From Herbaspirillum seropedicae (GTDB lineage Bacteria > Pseudomonadota > Gammaproteobacteria > Burkholderiales > Burkholderiaceae_D): a DNA stretch of 64,000 nucleotides. The stretch spans positions 4,335,021 to 4,399,020 of the forward strand of contig NZ_CP011930.1 of NCBI RefSeq assembly GCF_001040945.1, written 5' to 3'. The notes beneath the pieces are model-generated. The model saw only the letters and a program-made list of their open reading frames with translations. It ran no database searches and was not told the DNA's origin. Positions 44,360 through 54,225 of the stretch are shown one piece after another (position 1 is the first letter of the stretch; each line of letters begins with the position of its first letter). Both the position numbers and the translations under genes were made by a program.

Positions 44360-45847
44360 TCAGAATCTCGGCAGATCGGGGAAGCGCAGCTGGCCGCGCT
44401 GCACATGCATCTTGCCGTACTCGGCGCAGCGATGCAGGGTGGGAATGGCTTTGTCCGGGTTGAGCAGGAAGGCCGGGTCGAAGGCGCGCTTGAGCTTGAA
44501 GAAGGTCTCGCGCTCGGCGGGCGAAAACTGCACGCACATGGAATTGATCTTCTCGATGCCCACGCCATGCTCGCCGGTGATGGTGCCGCCCACTTCCACG
44601 CACAGCTCCAGGATCTCGGCGCCGAACAGTTCGGCGCGGTGGAATTCATCGGCGATGTTGGCATCGAAGAGGATCAGCGGATGCAGGTTGCCGTCACCGG
44701 CATGGAAGACGTTGGCGCAGCGCAGGCCGTATTTCTTTTCCATCTCGGCGATGCCCAAGAGCACCTGCGCCAGCTTCTTGCGCGGGATGGTGCCATCCAT
44801 GCAGTAGTAGTCGGGCGAGATGCGGCCTGCCGCCGGGAAGGCGTTCTTGCGGCCGGACCAGAAGCGCAGGCGCTCGGCCTCCGACTGCGAGCAGGCGATG
44901 GCGGTGGCGCCGCTGGCATTGAGCACGTCGGTCATGCGGCCGATTTCTTCTTCCACTTCTTCCACGGTACCGTCGGATTCGCACAGCAGGATGGCTTCGG
45001 CGTCGATGTCATAGCCGGCCTTGACGAAGGGTTCCACCATGCGCGAACTGGTCTTGTCCATCATCTCAAGGCCTGCGGGAATGATGCCGGCGGCGATCAC
45101 GTTGGCCACCGCATTGCCGCCCTTGACCACATCGTCGAAGGAGGCCATGATCACGCGCGCCGCCTGTGGCTTGGGCACGAGCTTGACGGTCACTTCGGTG
45201 ACCACGCCCAGCATGCCTTCGGAGCCGATGAAGACGGCCAGCAGGTCCAGGCCCGGCGCATCCAGCGCGCCGCTGCCCAGCTCCACCACCTCGCCTTCGA
45301 TGGTGACCATGCGCACGCGCAGCACGTTATGCACGGTCAGGCCGTATTTCAGGCAATGCACGCCGCCCGAGTTCTCGGCCACGTTGCCACCGATGGAACA
45401 GGCGATCTGCGAGGAGGGGTCCGGCGCGTAATAGAGGCCGTGCGGGGCCGCCGCTTCGGAAATGGCCAGGTTGCGCACGCCGGGCTGGACCACGGCGGTG
45501 CGGGAATACTTGTCCATCTGCAGGATCTGGTTGAACTTGGCCGTGGACACCACCACGCCATCGGCAATCGGGGTGGCCCCGCCAGAGAGGCCGGTGCCGG
45601 CGCCGCGCGGCACGATCTGCACCTGCAACGCGTGGCAGGTCTTCATGATGGCCACCACCTGGGCCTCGTTCTCGGGCAGCACCACCACCATGGGCAACTG
45701 GCGGTAGGCGGCCAGGCCGTCGCATTCGTAGGGACGGGTGTCTTCCTCGTCGCAGAGCACGCAGTGCGCGGGCACGACCCGGCGCAGGGCATCGACGACT
45801 TCACGCTGGCGAGCCGGCGCGAAGGACGGTTGGACTGGAGCATTCAT
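44360..45847 (-). CDS. glcD: Glycolate oxidase catalytic subunit GlcD
   Basis: 495 aa from ATG 45847 (MNAPVQPSF). FAD PP-loop RGAGTGLSGG (81-90), SIGGNVAENSGG, GSEGMLGVVTEVTVKL, and the C-terminal FAD-oxidase domain with HAGDGNLHPLIL and GTITGEHGVG carrying the catalytic His residues. First gene of the operon. No glcC regulator adjacent; the GcvA-like LysR at 46103 is a candidate. A plus-strand hairpin AGCCCG/CGGGCT lies in the 255-bp leader (45937-45955). Confidence 0.95.
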   Translation of the reverse strand: MNAPVQPSFAPARQREVVDALRRVVPAHCVLCDEEDTRPYECDGLAAYRQLPMVVVLPENEAQVVAIMKTCHALQVQIVPRGAGTGLSGGATPIADGVVVSTAKFNQILQMDKYSRTAVVQPGVRNLAISEAAAPHGLYYAPDPSSQIACSIGGNVAENSGGVHCLKYGLTVHNVLRVRMVTIEGEVVELGSGALDAPGLDLLAVFIGSEGMLGVVTEVTVKLVPKPQAARVIMASFDDVVKGGNAVANVIAAGIIPAGLEMMDKTSSRMVEPFVKAGYDIDAEAILLCESDGTVEEVEEEIGRMTDVLNASGATAIACSQSEAERLRFWSGRKNAFPAAGRISPDYYCMDGTIPRKKLAQVLLGIAEMEKKYGLRCANVFHAGDGNLHPLILFDANIADEFHRAELFGAEILELCVEVGGTITGEHGVGIEKINSMCVQFSPAERETFFKLKRAFDPAFLLNPDKAIPTLHRCAEYGKMHVQRGQLRFPDLPRF

Positions 45848-46102
45848 GCTGGACCTCGGCGGTTGGCTAGGCAGGCGTGGGTGTGGACGTCCCTCTTGCA
45901 TCCGATGACACGGCGCACGCTGTCTCGTTTGTTGTCAGCCCGCCTGGGACGGGCTTTTTCAGTCCGACAAGTGTAACGAATTTTGCCCGCCTGCACGGCG
46001 CCGTGTTGCCCGGCGGCCCACTGAAAAGAATTGCCGGCCGCCGTGAATTATTTTCAGGGCGGCCGGAAGCGGCCAAGCAAGGCCAGGTGAGGCAAAAGCG
46101 CG

Positions 46103-46993
46103 TCAGATGTTGCGGAAGGCGTTCTGCATCCAGCTGATGAAGGTATCGACCTCGGGCCGCTCGCGCACGGCGCGCTCGTAGACCACGTAATAGGCGTGCG
46201 GCGGGGTGCGCAGGCGGATGTCGAACAGTTCCACGATCTCGCCGCGCGCCAGCAGTTCTTCGGCAAAGTGCTGGCGGGTCAGGCCCACGCCATAGCCATG
46301 GCGCACCGCTTCCAGCAACAGGCCCAGGTCATCCACCCGCAAGCCCGCCGAGGGCTCTACCCAGTCCTTGAGGCCAGCAGCCTCGAACCAGGGCTGCCAG
46401 GGTTCCAGCGCCGAGCGCAGCAGGGTGGCCTGCTTGAGGTCGGCGGGCGACTTCATCGGCGGGAGGGTCTTCAGGTAGGCCGGGCTGGCCACGGCGAAGG
46501 CGGGTTCCTCGAACAGCTTCTCGGTGATGATGTTGGGATAGTTGCCGGCGCCGAAGCGGATCTCGACATCACTCTCCGACAAGGACAGGTCATACAGCGG
46601 CACCGAGAGGTAGAGCTCCACCACGATCTCCGGATGGCGCTGGGTGAAGTCGGCAATGCGCGGCATGAGCAGGTGACGCGCGAAGGTCGGCGGCAGCATC
46701 ACCTTGATCTTGGGCTGCACGGCGGCATTGCGGTGCGGCATGGGGAAATCGGTCAACGTGCGCAAGGCGCTGCGGACCACGTCGAGATAGCGACGACCGA
46801 ATTCGGACAGACCGATGGAGCGGCCATCGCGATAGAACAGGCGCTCGCCGACGAATTCTTCCAGCAGGCGGATGCGGTGCGACAGCGCCGACGGGGTGAT
46901 GCACAGCTCCTCGGCGGCAATCGCAAAGGAGTTGTGGCGGGCTGCCGCTTCGAAGGCGGACAGGGCATGGACGGGAGGTAGGCGGGTGGCCAT
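46103..46993 (-). CDS. LysR-type regulator, GcvA-like
   Basis: 296 aa. N-terminus TRLPPVHALSAFEAAARHNSFAIAAEELCITPSALSHRIRLLEE is the GcvA-type HTH; effector domain from about 93. Upstream of glcDEF on the same strand (gap 255 bp) and downstream of another hydroxyacid oxidase gene, so it may regulate one of them. C-terminal YYVVYERAVRERPEVDTFISWM is typical of the group. Confidence 0.9.
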   Translation of the reverse strand: MATRLPPVHALSAFEAAARHNSFAIAAEELCITPSALSHRIRLLEEFVGERLFYRDGRSIGLSEFGRRYLDVVRSALRTLTDFPMPHRNAAVQPKIKVMLPPTFARHLLMPRIADFTQRHPEIVVELYLSVPLYDLSLSESDVEIRFGAGNYPNIITEKLFEEPAFAVASPAYLKTLPPMKSPADLKQATLLRSALEPWQPWFEAAGLKDWVEPSAGLRVDDLGLLLEAVRHGYGVGLTRQHFAEELLARGEIVELFDIRLRTPPHAYYVVYERAVRERPEVDTFISWMQNAFRNI

Positions 46994-47092
46994 GGGTGGT
47001 GGATTCCTGCTGCTTGTTCAACCAACAAACTGATGAAAACTAACAAACGGGTGCTGCTTAACGGGAGCGGCTCCGTCAGAACACAAGAGCGA

Positions 47093-47186
47093 CCGTTCGG
47101 ACTGAGTAAGCCCCTTGGGGCCGTATCGCAGCCGCACAGACGGCGCGCCTTCGATACGCGGCCGTGCCGCTACTCAGTCCGAACGG
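47093..47186. repeat. Dispersed palindromic element, second copy
   Basis: Perfect 16-bp arms CCGTTCGGACTGAGTA (47093-47108) and TACTCAGTCCGAACGG (47171-47186), with the inner CGTATCG and TTCGATACG words also shared with the copy at 40093. Lies 50 bp beyond the stop of the FAD oxidase gene, so it may serve as its terminator. Confidence 0.8.
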
Positions 47187-47235
47187 GCAGTATTGATCTC
47201 AACGGCAAGCACGCTCTTCGGCCAAAAGCTAACAC

Positions 47236-48651
47236 TTACTGCTCCCAGCGCAAGATCTTGCCGGGATTCATGATGTTCTTGGGATCAAGCGCATGCTTGA
47301 TGGCGCGCATGACGGCGATGGCGCCCTCGCCATGCTCCTGGATCAGGAAGTCCATCTTGTGCAAGCCCACGCCGTGCTCGCCGGTGCAGGTGCCATCCAT
47401 GCCGATGGCGCGCGCCACCATGCGTTGGTTGACGCCTTCGGCACGGGCGATGTCGGCGGGATCGTTGGGGTCCACCATCATCTGTACGTGGAAGTTGCCG
47501 TCGCCGACGTGGCCGATGATGGCGTGGGTCAGGCCCTGCTCTTCGCAGTCGGCCTTGGTGGCCAGCACGCATTCGGCCAGGCGCGAGATCGGCACGCAGC
47601 AATCGGTGGAGATGGCGCGCGCACCGGGACGCAATTGCAGCAGCGCGAAGTAGGCGTTGTGACGGGCGGTCCACAGGCGGGTGCGGTCTTCGGGGCGGGT
47701 GGCCCATTCGAAGCCGAGGGCGTGGAATTCCTTGGCAATATCCTGTACCAGCTCGGCCTGTTCCTTGACGCCGTTCTCGCTGCCGTGGAATTCGAACAGC
47801 AGCAACGGGTTGACCGGCAGGCTCAGCTTGTCGTGGGCATTGATGGCGCGCACGCCGTTTTCATCGAGCAGCTCCACGCGCGCCAGCGGCACGCCCATCT
47901 GGATGGTCTGGATGACGGTGTTGACCGCATCGGCCACGGTGGGGAAGGAGCAGATCGCCGCCGAGATCGCTTCGGGCTGCGGATACAGGCGCACGGTCAC
48001 TTCGGTGATGATGCCCAGCGTGCCTTCGCTGCCGACATACACGCGGGTGAGGTCGTAGCCGGCCGAGGACTTCTTGGCGCGCGTACCCGTCTTGATGATC
48101 TCGCCCTGGGCGGTGACCACGGTCAGGGTCAGAGTGTTTTCCTTCATCGTGCCGTAGCGCACGGCATTGGTGCCGGAAGCGCGGGTCGAGGCCATGCCGC
48201 CCAGCGAGGCATCGGCGCCGGGATCGATGGGGAAGAACAGGCCGGTATCCTTGATCTCCTGGTTCAACTGCTTGCGGGTCACGCCCGCCTGGACGGTCGC
48301 GGTCAGGTCTTCGGCATGGACGGCCAGCACCTGGTTCATCTGCGACAGGTCCACCGTCACGCCGCCCTGCAGGGCCAGCACATGGCCTTCCAGCGAGGTG
48401 CCGGCGCCGTAGGGGATGATGGGGGTGTCGTACTGGCTGCACAGCTTGACGAAGGCCGCCACTTCCTCGGTGCTGTGGGCGAAGACCACGGCGTCGGGCA
48501 GCATGGGATCGTAGGAGGATTCGTCGCGGCCATGGTGCTCGCGCATGGCCAGGGTGGTGGAACAACGGTCGCCGAACAGGGCCTTGAGTTCGTCAAGCAG
48601 GGCCTGGGGTACGGGCCGTTTCAGTTTCCGGGCGTCAACTAGGTGATTCAT
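47236..48651 (-). CDS. FAD-linked 2-hydroxyacid dehydrogenase (D-lactate dehydrogenase-like)
   Basis: 471 aa. FAD PP-loop YGAGTSLEGH (81-90), DPGADASLGGMASTRASGTNAVRYG, GSEGTLGIITEVTVRLYP, and C-terminal HVGDGNFH and GTCTGEHGVGL. A single-subunit relative of GlcD; cytochrome-linked D-lactate dehydrogenase or D-2-hydroxyglutarate dehydrogenase are the main options. Stands alone. The inverted repeat at 48745-48761 in its leader is a possible operator. Confidence 0.88.
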   Translation of the reverse strand: MNHLVDARKLKRPVPQALLDELKALFGDRCSTTLAMREHHGRDESSYDPMLPDAVVFAHSTEEVAAFVKLCSQYDTPIIPYGAGTSLEGHVLALQGGVTVDLSQMNQVLAVHAEDLTATVQAGVTRKQLNQEIKDTGLFFPIDPGADASLGGMASTRASGTNAVRYGTMKENTLTLTVVTAQGEIIKTGTRAKKSSAGYDLTRVYVGSEGTLGIITEVTVRLYPQPEAISAAICSFPTVADAVNTVIQTIQMGVPLARVELLDENGVRAINAHDKLSLPVNPLLLFEFHGSENGVKEQAELVQDIAKEFHALGFEWATRPEDRTRLWTARHNAYFALLQLRPGARAISTDCCVPISRLAECVLATKADCEEQGLTHAIIGHVGDGNFHVQMMVDPNDPADIARAEGVNQRMVARAIGMDGTCTGEHGVGLHKMDFLIQEHGEGAIAVMRAIKHALDPKNIMNPGKILRWEQ

Positions 48652-48952
48652 GCGGTTTCTCTCAGGTGTCTCGTGTCTCGGTCGTTGTTCTCGGTCTTAT
48701 GGGTGGGAGATGCAGGGCCGGTGAAGCGGCATCCCCTGCCGCTCCAGTGGACTGACCACTGATCCAATCGATGAATTTTACTCTCTTGCGGGCTAGAGTT
48801 TGCGCAAATGTCCCGGCCCAAGCTAGCTCGCTGGGCAAATCAAGTGAATTGTTTACGCCATTTTCCGTCCCATGCGGTCGCGCTCGCAGCGGGTGGGAAG
48901 CGCTTGCCTTGAGCGAGGCTTGCCCTTAAGCTGCCCCGATCAACAAGGAGCA
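48652..48952. other. 301-bp divergent promoter region
   Basis: Between the FAD oxidase and the adenosyltransferase. Holds a perfect 6-5-6 inverted repeat CAGTGG-actga-CCACTG (48745-48761), about 95-110 bp upstream of the oxidase start, in the style of GntR-type lactate/glycolate regulators. AAGGAG at 48945-48950 is the adenosyltransferase ribosome site. No other signal seen. Confidence 0.45.
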
Positions 48953-49510
48953 ATGATGGGCAACCGACTTTCCAAGATCGCCACCCGTACCGGCGACGAT
49001 GGCAGCACCGGCCTGGGCGATGGCAGCCGGGTGGGCAAGGACAACCTGCGTATCCAGGCGCTGGGCGATGTGGACGAACTCAATTCGCAGCTGGGCCTGC
49101 TGTTGTGCGAGAGCCTGCCGGCCGCGCTGCGCGAGGAGCTGGTCTCGATCCAGCATGACCTCTTCGACCTGGGCGGGGAACTGTGCATCCCCGGTTACAC
49201 GGTGCTGGCCGATGCCCACCTGGCGCGGCTCGACGCTCTGCTGGAGAAGTACAACGCCACCCTGCCCCCGCTGAAGGAATTCATCCTCCCCGGCGGCTCT
49301 CGTACGGCAGCGCTGGCCCATGTGTGCCGCACCGTATGCCGCCGCGCCGAGCGCAGCGTGGTGATGCTGGAAAAGGCCGAGGCCGGCGTGAACGCCCCGG
49401 CGCGGCAATATCTGAACCGGCTCTCGGACCTGTGCTTCGTGCTGGCGCGGGTGCTCAACCGTGAGGCGGGCGGACAGGATGTATTGTGGCAGAAGGGGCG
49501 GGAACGCTGA
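48953..49510 (+). CDS. Cob(I)alamin adenosyltransferase, PduO type
   Basis: 185 aa from ATG 48953, or one codon later at 48956, which is better spaced from AAGGAG. PduO signature TRTGDDGSTGLGDGSRVGKD binds ATP; FILPGGSRTAALAHVCRTVCRRAERSV is the second hallmark. Makes adenosylcobalamin. Single gene with its own terminator. Confidence 0.93.
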   Translation: MMGNRLSKIATRTGDDGSTGLGDGSRVGKDNLRIQALGDVDELNSQLGLLLCESLPAALREELVSIQHDLFDLGGELCIPGYTVLADAHLARLDALLEKYNATLPPLKEFILPGGSRTAALAHVCRTVCRRAERSVVMLEKAEAGVNAPARQYLNRLSDLCFVLARVLNREAGGQDVLWQKGRER

Positions 49511-49540
49511 TCCGCCCTTCCCTCGCCCAATAACAAATAA

Positions 49541-49573
49541 CAAACGCCCCGCGGGAAACCGGCGGGGCGTTTG
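49541..49573 (+). terminator. Bidirectional terminator between pduO-type gene and dxs
   Basis: Perfect stem CAAACGCCCCGC / GCGGGGCGTTTG (49541-49552, 49562-49573) followed by a TTTA-repeat tract (about 49576-49600). Serves the plus-strand gene and probably dxs from the other side. Confidence 0.85.
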
Positions 49574-49645
49574 CTTATTTATTTATTTATTTTGTTTATT
49601 TAATTTATATCTTTAGCGTTGACTTATACAGATGGTGTCAGCTGA

Positions 49646-51511
49646 TCAGCCATTGTTGACCACCAGCTTGGGCTGATCCTTGCCGAATCGTTGGGCGATG
49701 GAGTCGGCGATGCCATTGGCGTCCAGACCGCACTGGGCCAGCAGTTGCGCGGCATCGCCATGGTCGATGAAGCGGTCCGGCAGTCCCAGATGCAGAATCG
49801 GCTTGTTGATGCCGGCCGCTGCCAGCGCCTCGGAGACGGCCGCACCGGCGCCGCCCATGATGCAGCCCTCTTCCACGGTCACCAGGGCATCGTGCGAGGC
49901 GGCCAGTTGCTTGACCAGTTCCACGTCCAGCGGCTTGATGAAGCGCATGTTGGCCACCGTGGCATTGAGCTTGTCGCCCGCGCCCAGGGACGGGGCCAGC
50001 AGGCTGCCGAAGGCCAGGATGGCGACGTTCTTGCCCTGGCGGCGGATCTCGCCACGGCCCAGGGGCAGGGTCTCCAGCGTCTGGTCCACTGCGGCGCCGA
50101 TGCCTGCGCCGCGCGGATAGCGCACCGAGGCGGGACCGGGATACTGATAGGCGGTAGAGAGCATCTTGCGGCACTCGTTCTCGTCGGAGGCCGCCATCAC
50201 CACCATGTTGGGAATACAGCGCAGGAAGGCCAGGTCGTAATTGCCGGCGTGGGTCGCTCCATCAGCGCCCACCAGGCCGGCGCGGTCCAGGGCGAAGGTC
50301 ACGTCCAGGTTCTGCAGGGCCACGTCGTGGATCAGCTGGTCGTAGGCGCGTTGCAGGAAGGTCGAGTAGATCGCCACCACTGGCTTCATGCCTTCGCAGG
50401 CCATGCCGGCGGCAAAGGTGACGGCGTGCTGTTCGGCGATGCCGACGTCGTAATAGCGATTCGGGAATTTCTTTTCGAAGTCCACCATGCCCGAGCCTTC
50501 GCGCATGGCCGGGGTGATGCCGACCAGCTTGTCGTCGGCAGCGGCCATGTCGCACAGCCAGTCGCCGAAGACCTTGGTATAGGTGAGCTTGCCGCCGGCG
50601 CTGGGCTTGATGCCTTCGCTGGGGTTGAACTTGCCGGGACCGTGGTAGAGCACCGGATCGGCCTCGGCCAGCTTGTAGCCCTGGCCCTTCTTGGTGACCA
50701 CGTGCAGGAACTGCGGTCCCTTGAGGTGCTTCAGGTTCTGCAGCGTCGGCACCAGCGAGTCGAGGTCGTGGCCGTCGATGGGGCCGATGTAGTTGAAGCC
50801 GAATTCCTCGAACATGGTGGCCGGCACCACCATGCCCTTGGCATGCTCTTCCAGGCGCTTGGCCAGCTCCAGCACGGGACCGGGCAGCACCGACTTGCCC
50901 ACGTCGCGTGCACGGGCGTAGAACTTGCCCGACATCAGGCGCGCCAGGTAACGGTTCAGCGCGCCCACTGGCGGCGAAATCGACATGTCATTGTCGTTGA
51001 GGATCACCAGCAGCTTGACGTCTTCATGCACGCCCGCATTGTTGAGCGCTTCGAAGGCCATGCCGGCGGTCATGGCGCCATCGCCGATGACGGCGATGGC
51101 GTGGCGGTCCGAGCCTTGCGTACGGGCAGCCAGGGCCATGCCCAGGGCGGCCGAGATCGAGGTCGAGGAGTGCGCGGTGCCGAAGGTGTCGTACTGGCTC
51201 TCGATGCGGCGCGGGAAGCCGGAAATGCCTTCCTGCTGGCGCAGCGTATCCATGCGCTCGCGACGGCCGGTGAGGATCTTGTGCGGATAGGTCTGGTGAC
51301 CCACGTCCCAGACCACGCGATCCTCGGGGGTGTTGAAGACGTAATGCAGGGCGATGGTCAGCTCCACCGTGCCCAGGTTGGACGACAGGTGGCCGCCGGT
51401 CTTGGACACCGAGTCCAGCAGGAAACCGCGCAACTCTTCAGCCAGGGGCTTGAGCTGGTGGCGGGACAGGCGGCGCAGGTCGGCCGGGTCGTTGATGGTG
51501 TTGAGGAGCAT
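49646..51511 (-). CDS. dxs: 1-Deoxy-D-xylulose-5-phosphate synthase Dxs
   Basis: 621 aa, full length. Thiamine diphosphate motif [18 protein letters not shown], catalytic His region [13 protein letters not shown], transketolase domain [32 protein letters not shown], and a C-terminal transketolase domain with [15 protein letters not shown]. First step of the MEP isoprenoid pathway. Follows ispA after 87 bp on the same strand. Confidence 0.97.
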   Translation of the reverse strand: MLLNTINDPADLRRLSRHQLKPLAEELRGFLLDSVSKTGGHLSSNLGTVELTIALHYVFNTPEDRVVWDVGHQTYPHKILTGRRERMDTLRQQEGISGFPRRIESQYDTFGTAHSSTSISAALGMALAARTQGSDRHAIAVIGDGAMTAGMAFEALNNAGVHEDVKLLVILNDNDMSISPPVGALNRYLARLMSGKFYARARDVGKSVLPGPVLELAKRLEEHAKGMVVPATMFEEFGFNYIGPIDGHDLDSLVPTLQNLKHLKGPQFLHVVTKKGQGYKLAEADPVLYHGPGKFNPSEGIKPSAGGKLTYTKVFGDWLCDMAAADDKLVGITPAMREGSGMVDFEKKFPNRYYDVGIAEQHAVTFAAGMACEGMKPVVAIYSTFLQRAYDQLIHDVALQNLDVTFALDRAGLVGADGATHAGNYDLAFLRCIPNMVVMAASDENECRKMLSTAYQYPGPASVRYPRGAGIGAAVDQTLETLPLGRGEIRRQGKNVAILAFGSLLAPSLGAGDKLNATVANMRFIKPLDVELVKQLAASHDALVTVEEGCIMGGAGAAVSEALAAAGINKPILHLGLPDRFIDHGDAAQLLAQCGLDANGIADSIAQRFGKDQPKLVVNNG

Positions 51512-51598
51512 CTTTGTTACCGTGTTGGGGTCTGAAGGCCGCGCTTGCCGGAAGCTGGCATGGGGCGCGGTCCGTCTTCATGCCTGGGGTTACGTCGC

Positions 51599-52546
51599 TT
51601 AAGTCTTTCTTTGTACGATCAGGTCGGCCAGTTCGCGCAGGCGGCGCGCCTTCCCGCCGAACGGGGCCAGCGCCTCATGCGCATCGGCCTGCAGCCTGCC
51701 GGCCAGGGCCTGCGATTCCGCCAGGCCGAGGATGGACACATAGGTCGGCTTGTTGTCGGCGGCGTCCTTGCCGGCGGTCTTGCCCAGCGTGGCCGAGTCG
51801 GCGGTGGCGTCGAGGATGTCGTCGACCACCTGGAAGGCCAGGCCGATGGCGCGGGCGTAATCGTCCAGCGCCGCGCTTTCGGCGGCCGTCAGCGCCTTGC
51901 CGCCCAGCGCGCCCAGCAGCACGGCCGCGCGCAACAGGGCGCCGGTCTTCAGGCGGTGCATCTGTTCCAGTTCGGCCAGCGACAGGGTCATGCCCACGCT
52001 GGCCAGGTCGATGGCCTGGCCGCCGCACATGCCCACCGAGCCGGCGGCCTCGGCCAACAGCTTGACCATGCGCAGCTGACGTGCCGGCAGGCCGGCGTCG
52101 GCGCTGCCCGCTTCACTCTCCAGCGGCGCGGCCAGGGTGTCGAAGGCCTGCGCCTGCAGGGCGTCACCGACCAGCAGTGCGGTGGCCTCGTCGTATCGGA
52201 TGTGCACGGTGGGCTTGCCACGGCGCAGCGCATCGTCATCCATGCAGGGCATGTCGTCATGCACCAGCGAATAGACGTGGATCATCTCGACTGCGGCGGC
52301 GGCGCGCTCCAGCAGCGCGCGCGGCGTATCGAACAGCTCGCCGGCGGCATACACCAGCAGCGGGCGCACGCGCTTGCCGCCATCCATGGCGGTGTAGCGC
52401 ATGGCTTCATGCAGCCGCGCCGGCACCACCGAGGCGGACGGCAGGAAACGGTTCAACACCTCTTCCATGCCACTCTGCACCTGGCCCATCCACTGGGCGA
52501 ATGCCGGTGCGGCTACGACGCCGGGGGCAGCCATTGGTGCGCTCAT
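51599..52546 (-). CDS. ispA: Farnesyl diphosphate synthase IspA
   Basis: 315 aa; E. coli IspA is about 299, the excess being an Ala/Pro-rich N-terminus, so a later start is possible. First Asp-rich motif DDMPCMDDD (97-105) and second VVDDILD; GGKRVRP and GKTAGKDAADNKPTYVS are family motifs. Condenses IPP and DMAPP to farnesyl diphosphate. Its start overlaps the xseB stop by 4 nt. Confidence 0.95.
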   Translation of the reverse strand: MSAPMAAPGVVAAPAFAQWMGQVQSGMEEVLNRFLPSASVVPARLHEAMRYTAMDGGKRVRPLLVYAAGELFDTPRALLERAAAAVEMIHVYSLVHDDMPCMDDDALRRGKPTVHIRYDEATALLVGDALQAQAFDTLAAPLESEAGSADAGLPARQLRMVKLLAEAAGSVGMCGGQAIDLASVGMTLSLAELEQMHRLKTGALLRAAVLLGALGGKALTAAESAALDDYARAIGLAFQVVDDILDATADSATLGKTAGKDAADNKPTYVSILGLAESQALAGRLQADAHEALAPFGGKARRLRELADLIVQRKT

Positions 52547-52821
52547 CCTTCTTCCCCATCCATATCGGCGGCCTGGAAGGGCTTGAGCATGTCGCCTTCG
52601 AGCAGCTTGACCTGGGTATCGACCTTGTCCAGTTGGGCAGCGCAGAACTTGACCAGTTCCGAGCCGCGCTTGTAGGCGGCCACCGAGGCTTCCAGCGGCA
52701 GTTCGCCGGCTTCCATCTGGGCCACGAGCTGTTCGAGCTCCTGCATGGCCTGTTCGAAGGAGGCTGGCAGGGGAGCGGAAGCAGCGGAGGCGGCGGATGC
52801 GGTGGCAGAGGTTCTAGGCAT
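52543..52821 (-). CDS. xseB: Exodeoxyribonuclease VII small subunit XseB
   Basis: 92 aa. Core SFEQAMQELEQLVAQMEAGELPLEASVAAYKRGSELVKFC is the XseB helical hairpin; an extra Ala/Ser-rich N-terminal 20 residues precede it. Forms the multi-subunit nuclease with XseA. First gene of the widespread xseB-ispA-dxs operon. Confidence 0.95.
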   Translation of the reverse strand: MPRTSATASAASAASAPLPASFEQAMQELEQLVAQMEAGELPLEASVAAYKRGSELVKFCAAQLDKVDTQVKLLEGDMLKPFQAADMDGEEG

Positions 52822-52941
52822 ATCGACCCATTCAAAAATCTAACCCGTTATTTTAGAACAAACCGGCGAATCCCAAGTCAATCGGGGGCGTGGATTTGAC
52901 GCCGCATTGCACGAAACATTTCGGGCCGGGATCGTAAATTC

Positions 52942-52997
52942 GGCCAAAATGCTGGCATTTTGGCCACAAAACCCGGCCCCTTATAGGGGTTTTGTGG
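52942..52997. promoter_or_regulatory. Two abutting palindromes upstream of the Rieske gene
   Basis: GGCCAAAATGC-tg-GCATTTTGGCC (52942-52965, perfect) is directly followed, sharing two bases, by CCACAAAACCC (52964-52974) / GGGTTTTGTGG (52987-52997, perfect). The second ends one base before CATAAT (52998-53003), a good -10 without a -35. This suggests an activator- or repressor-controlled promoter for the gene at 53101. Confidence 0.55.
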
Positions 52998-53100
52998 CAT
53001 AATCCACGGTTCTGTCCAAAATTTCCTCTTCATATTATTTGAACATAGGTTTTTGCGGATTTTCTTCCTTAGGTTGGTGCAAATTAATTTGGGGGCGGAA

Positions 53101-54225
53101 ATGTCCGATCTTGCTACTTTTGCCAAATTGGCGCGTTCAAACGCGCAACTTCCAGTCCACGTCTACTTCGACGAACCGCTCTATCAGCGGGAACTGAAAC
53201 AACTCTTCCAGCAAGGACCTCGTTACGTCGGCCATGAGCTGATGGTGCCCGAAGCGGGCGACTACTCCACTTTGCCGTGGGAAAACGAAGGCCGCATGCT
53301 GGTGCGCAACGCGCAGGGGATCGAGCTGGTCTCCAATGTCTGCCGTCATCGCCAGGCCAAGATGCTCGACGGCCGCGGTCATGCCAGCAACATCGTCTGT
53401 CCGTTGCATCGCTGGACCTATGATCTGAAGGGTGAACTGATCGGTGCGCCGCATTTCGGCCAGACACCGTGCATGAACTTGTCCAAGACACCGCTGCAGA
53501 GCTGGAACGGCCTGCTGTTCGAGGCCAATGGCGTCGACATCGCCGACAAGCTCAAGAACCTGGGCGTGACGCGCGACCTGGACTTCTCCGGCTATCTGTA
53601 CGACCACACCGAAGTGCATGAGTGCGACTACAACTGGAAGACCTTCATCGAGGTCTACCTGGAGGATTACCACGTCGAGCCCTTCCATCCGGGCCTGGGC
53701 AATTTCGTCAGCTGCTCCGATCTGAAGTGGGAGTTCGGCCGCGACTACAGCGTGCAGACCGTGGGCGTGAACCACGGCCTGATCAAGTCCGGTTCGCCCA
53801 CCTATGCCAAGTGGCAGGAAAAGCTGCTGCAGTTCTCCAATGGCAAGCCGCCCAAGTTCGGCGCGATCTGGCTCACGCTCTATCCCAACATCATGGTGGA
53901 GTGGTATCCGCATGTGCTGGTGGTCTCCACGCTGTGGCCGACCGGTCCGCAGAAGACCACCAACGTGGTGGAGTTCTACTATCCGGAAGAGATCGCCCTC
54001 TTCGAGCGCGAGCTGGTGGAAGCCGAGCGCGCCGCCTACATGGAGACCTGCGTGGAGGACGACGAGATCGCCCTGCGCATGGATGCCGGCCGTCGTATAC
54101 TCATGGATCGCGGCACCAGTGAAGTCGGGCCCTACCAGTCGCCCATGGAAGACGGCATGCAGCACTTCCACGAGTGGTACCGCAAGCAACTGGAGGTGCC
54201 GCCCGGCACAGCCACCACACCATAA
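53101..54225 (+). CDS. Rieske-type ring-hydroxylating/monooxygenase alpha subunit
   Basis: 374 aa from ATG 53101; the frame runs 16 codons upstream. Rieske centre CRHRQAKMLDGRGHA...CPLHRW with Cys81, His83, Cys100, His103 binds 2Fe-2S. The mononuclear iron site is visible as EDYHVEPFH in the C-terminal catalytic domain. No reductase, ferredoxin or beta subunit gene is adjacent, so electrons must come from elsewhere. Substrate unknown: aromatics, quaternary amines and sterol-like compounds are all used by relatives. Confidence 0.88.
   Translation: MSDLATFAKLARSNAQLPVHVYFDEPLYQRELKQLFQQGPRYVGHELMVPEAGDYSTLPWENEGRMLVRNAQGIELVSNVCRHRQAKMLDGRGHASNIVCPLHRWTYDLKGELIGAPHFGQTPCMNLSKTPLQSWNGLLFEANGVDIADKLKNLGVTRDLDFSGYLYDHTEVHECDYNWKTFIEVYLEDYHVEPFHPGLGNFVSCSDLKWEFGRDYSVQTVGVNHGLIKSGSPTYAKWQEKLLQFSNGKPPKFGAIWLTLYPNIMVEWYPHVLVVSTLWPTGPQKTTNVVEFYYPEEIALFERELVEAERAAYMETCVEDDEIALRMDAGRRILMDRGTSEVGPYQSPMEDGMQHFHEWYRKQLEVPPGTATTP

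Noticed and set aside
45937..45960. Plus-strand hairpin with T-run upstream of glcD
   Set aside because: Short 6-bp stem, no plus-strand gene upstream; probably chance structure in the glcD leader.
49574..49612. TTTA-rich tract after the adenosyltransferase terminator
   Set aside because: Simple low-complexity extension of the terminator tail; no evidence of function beyond that.
49691..51535. 614-codon plus-strand frame opposite dxs
   Set aside because: Shadow of dxs with no recognisable motifs.
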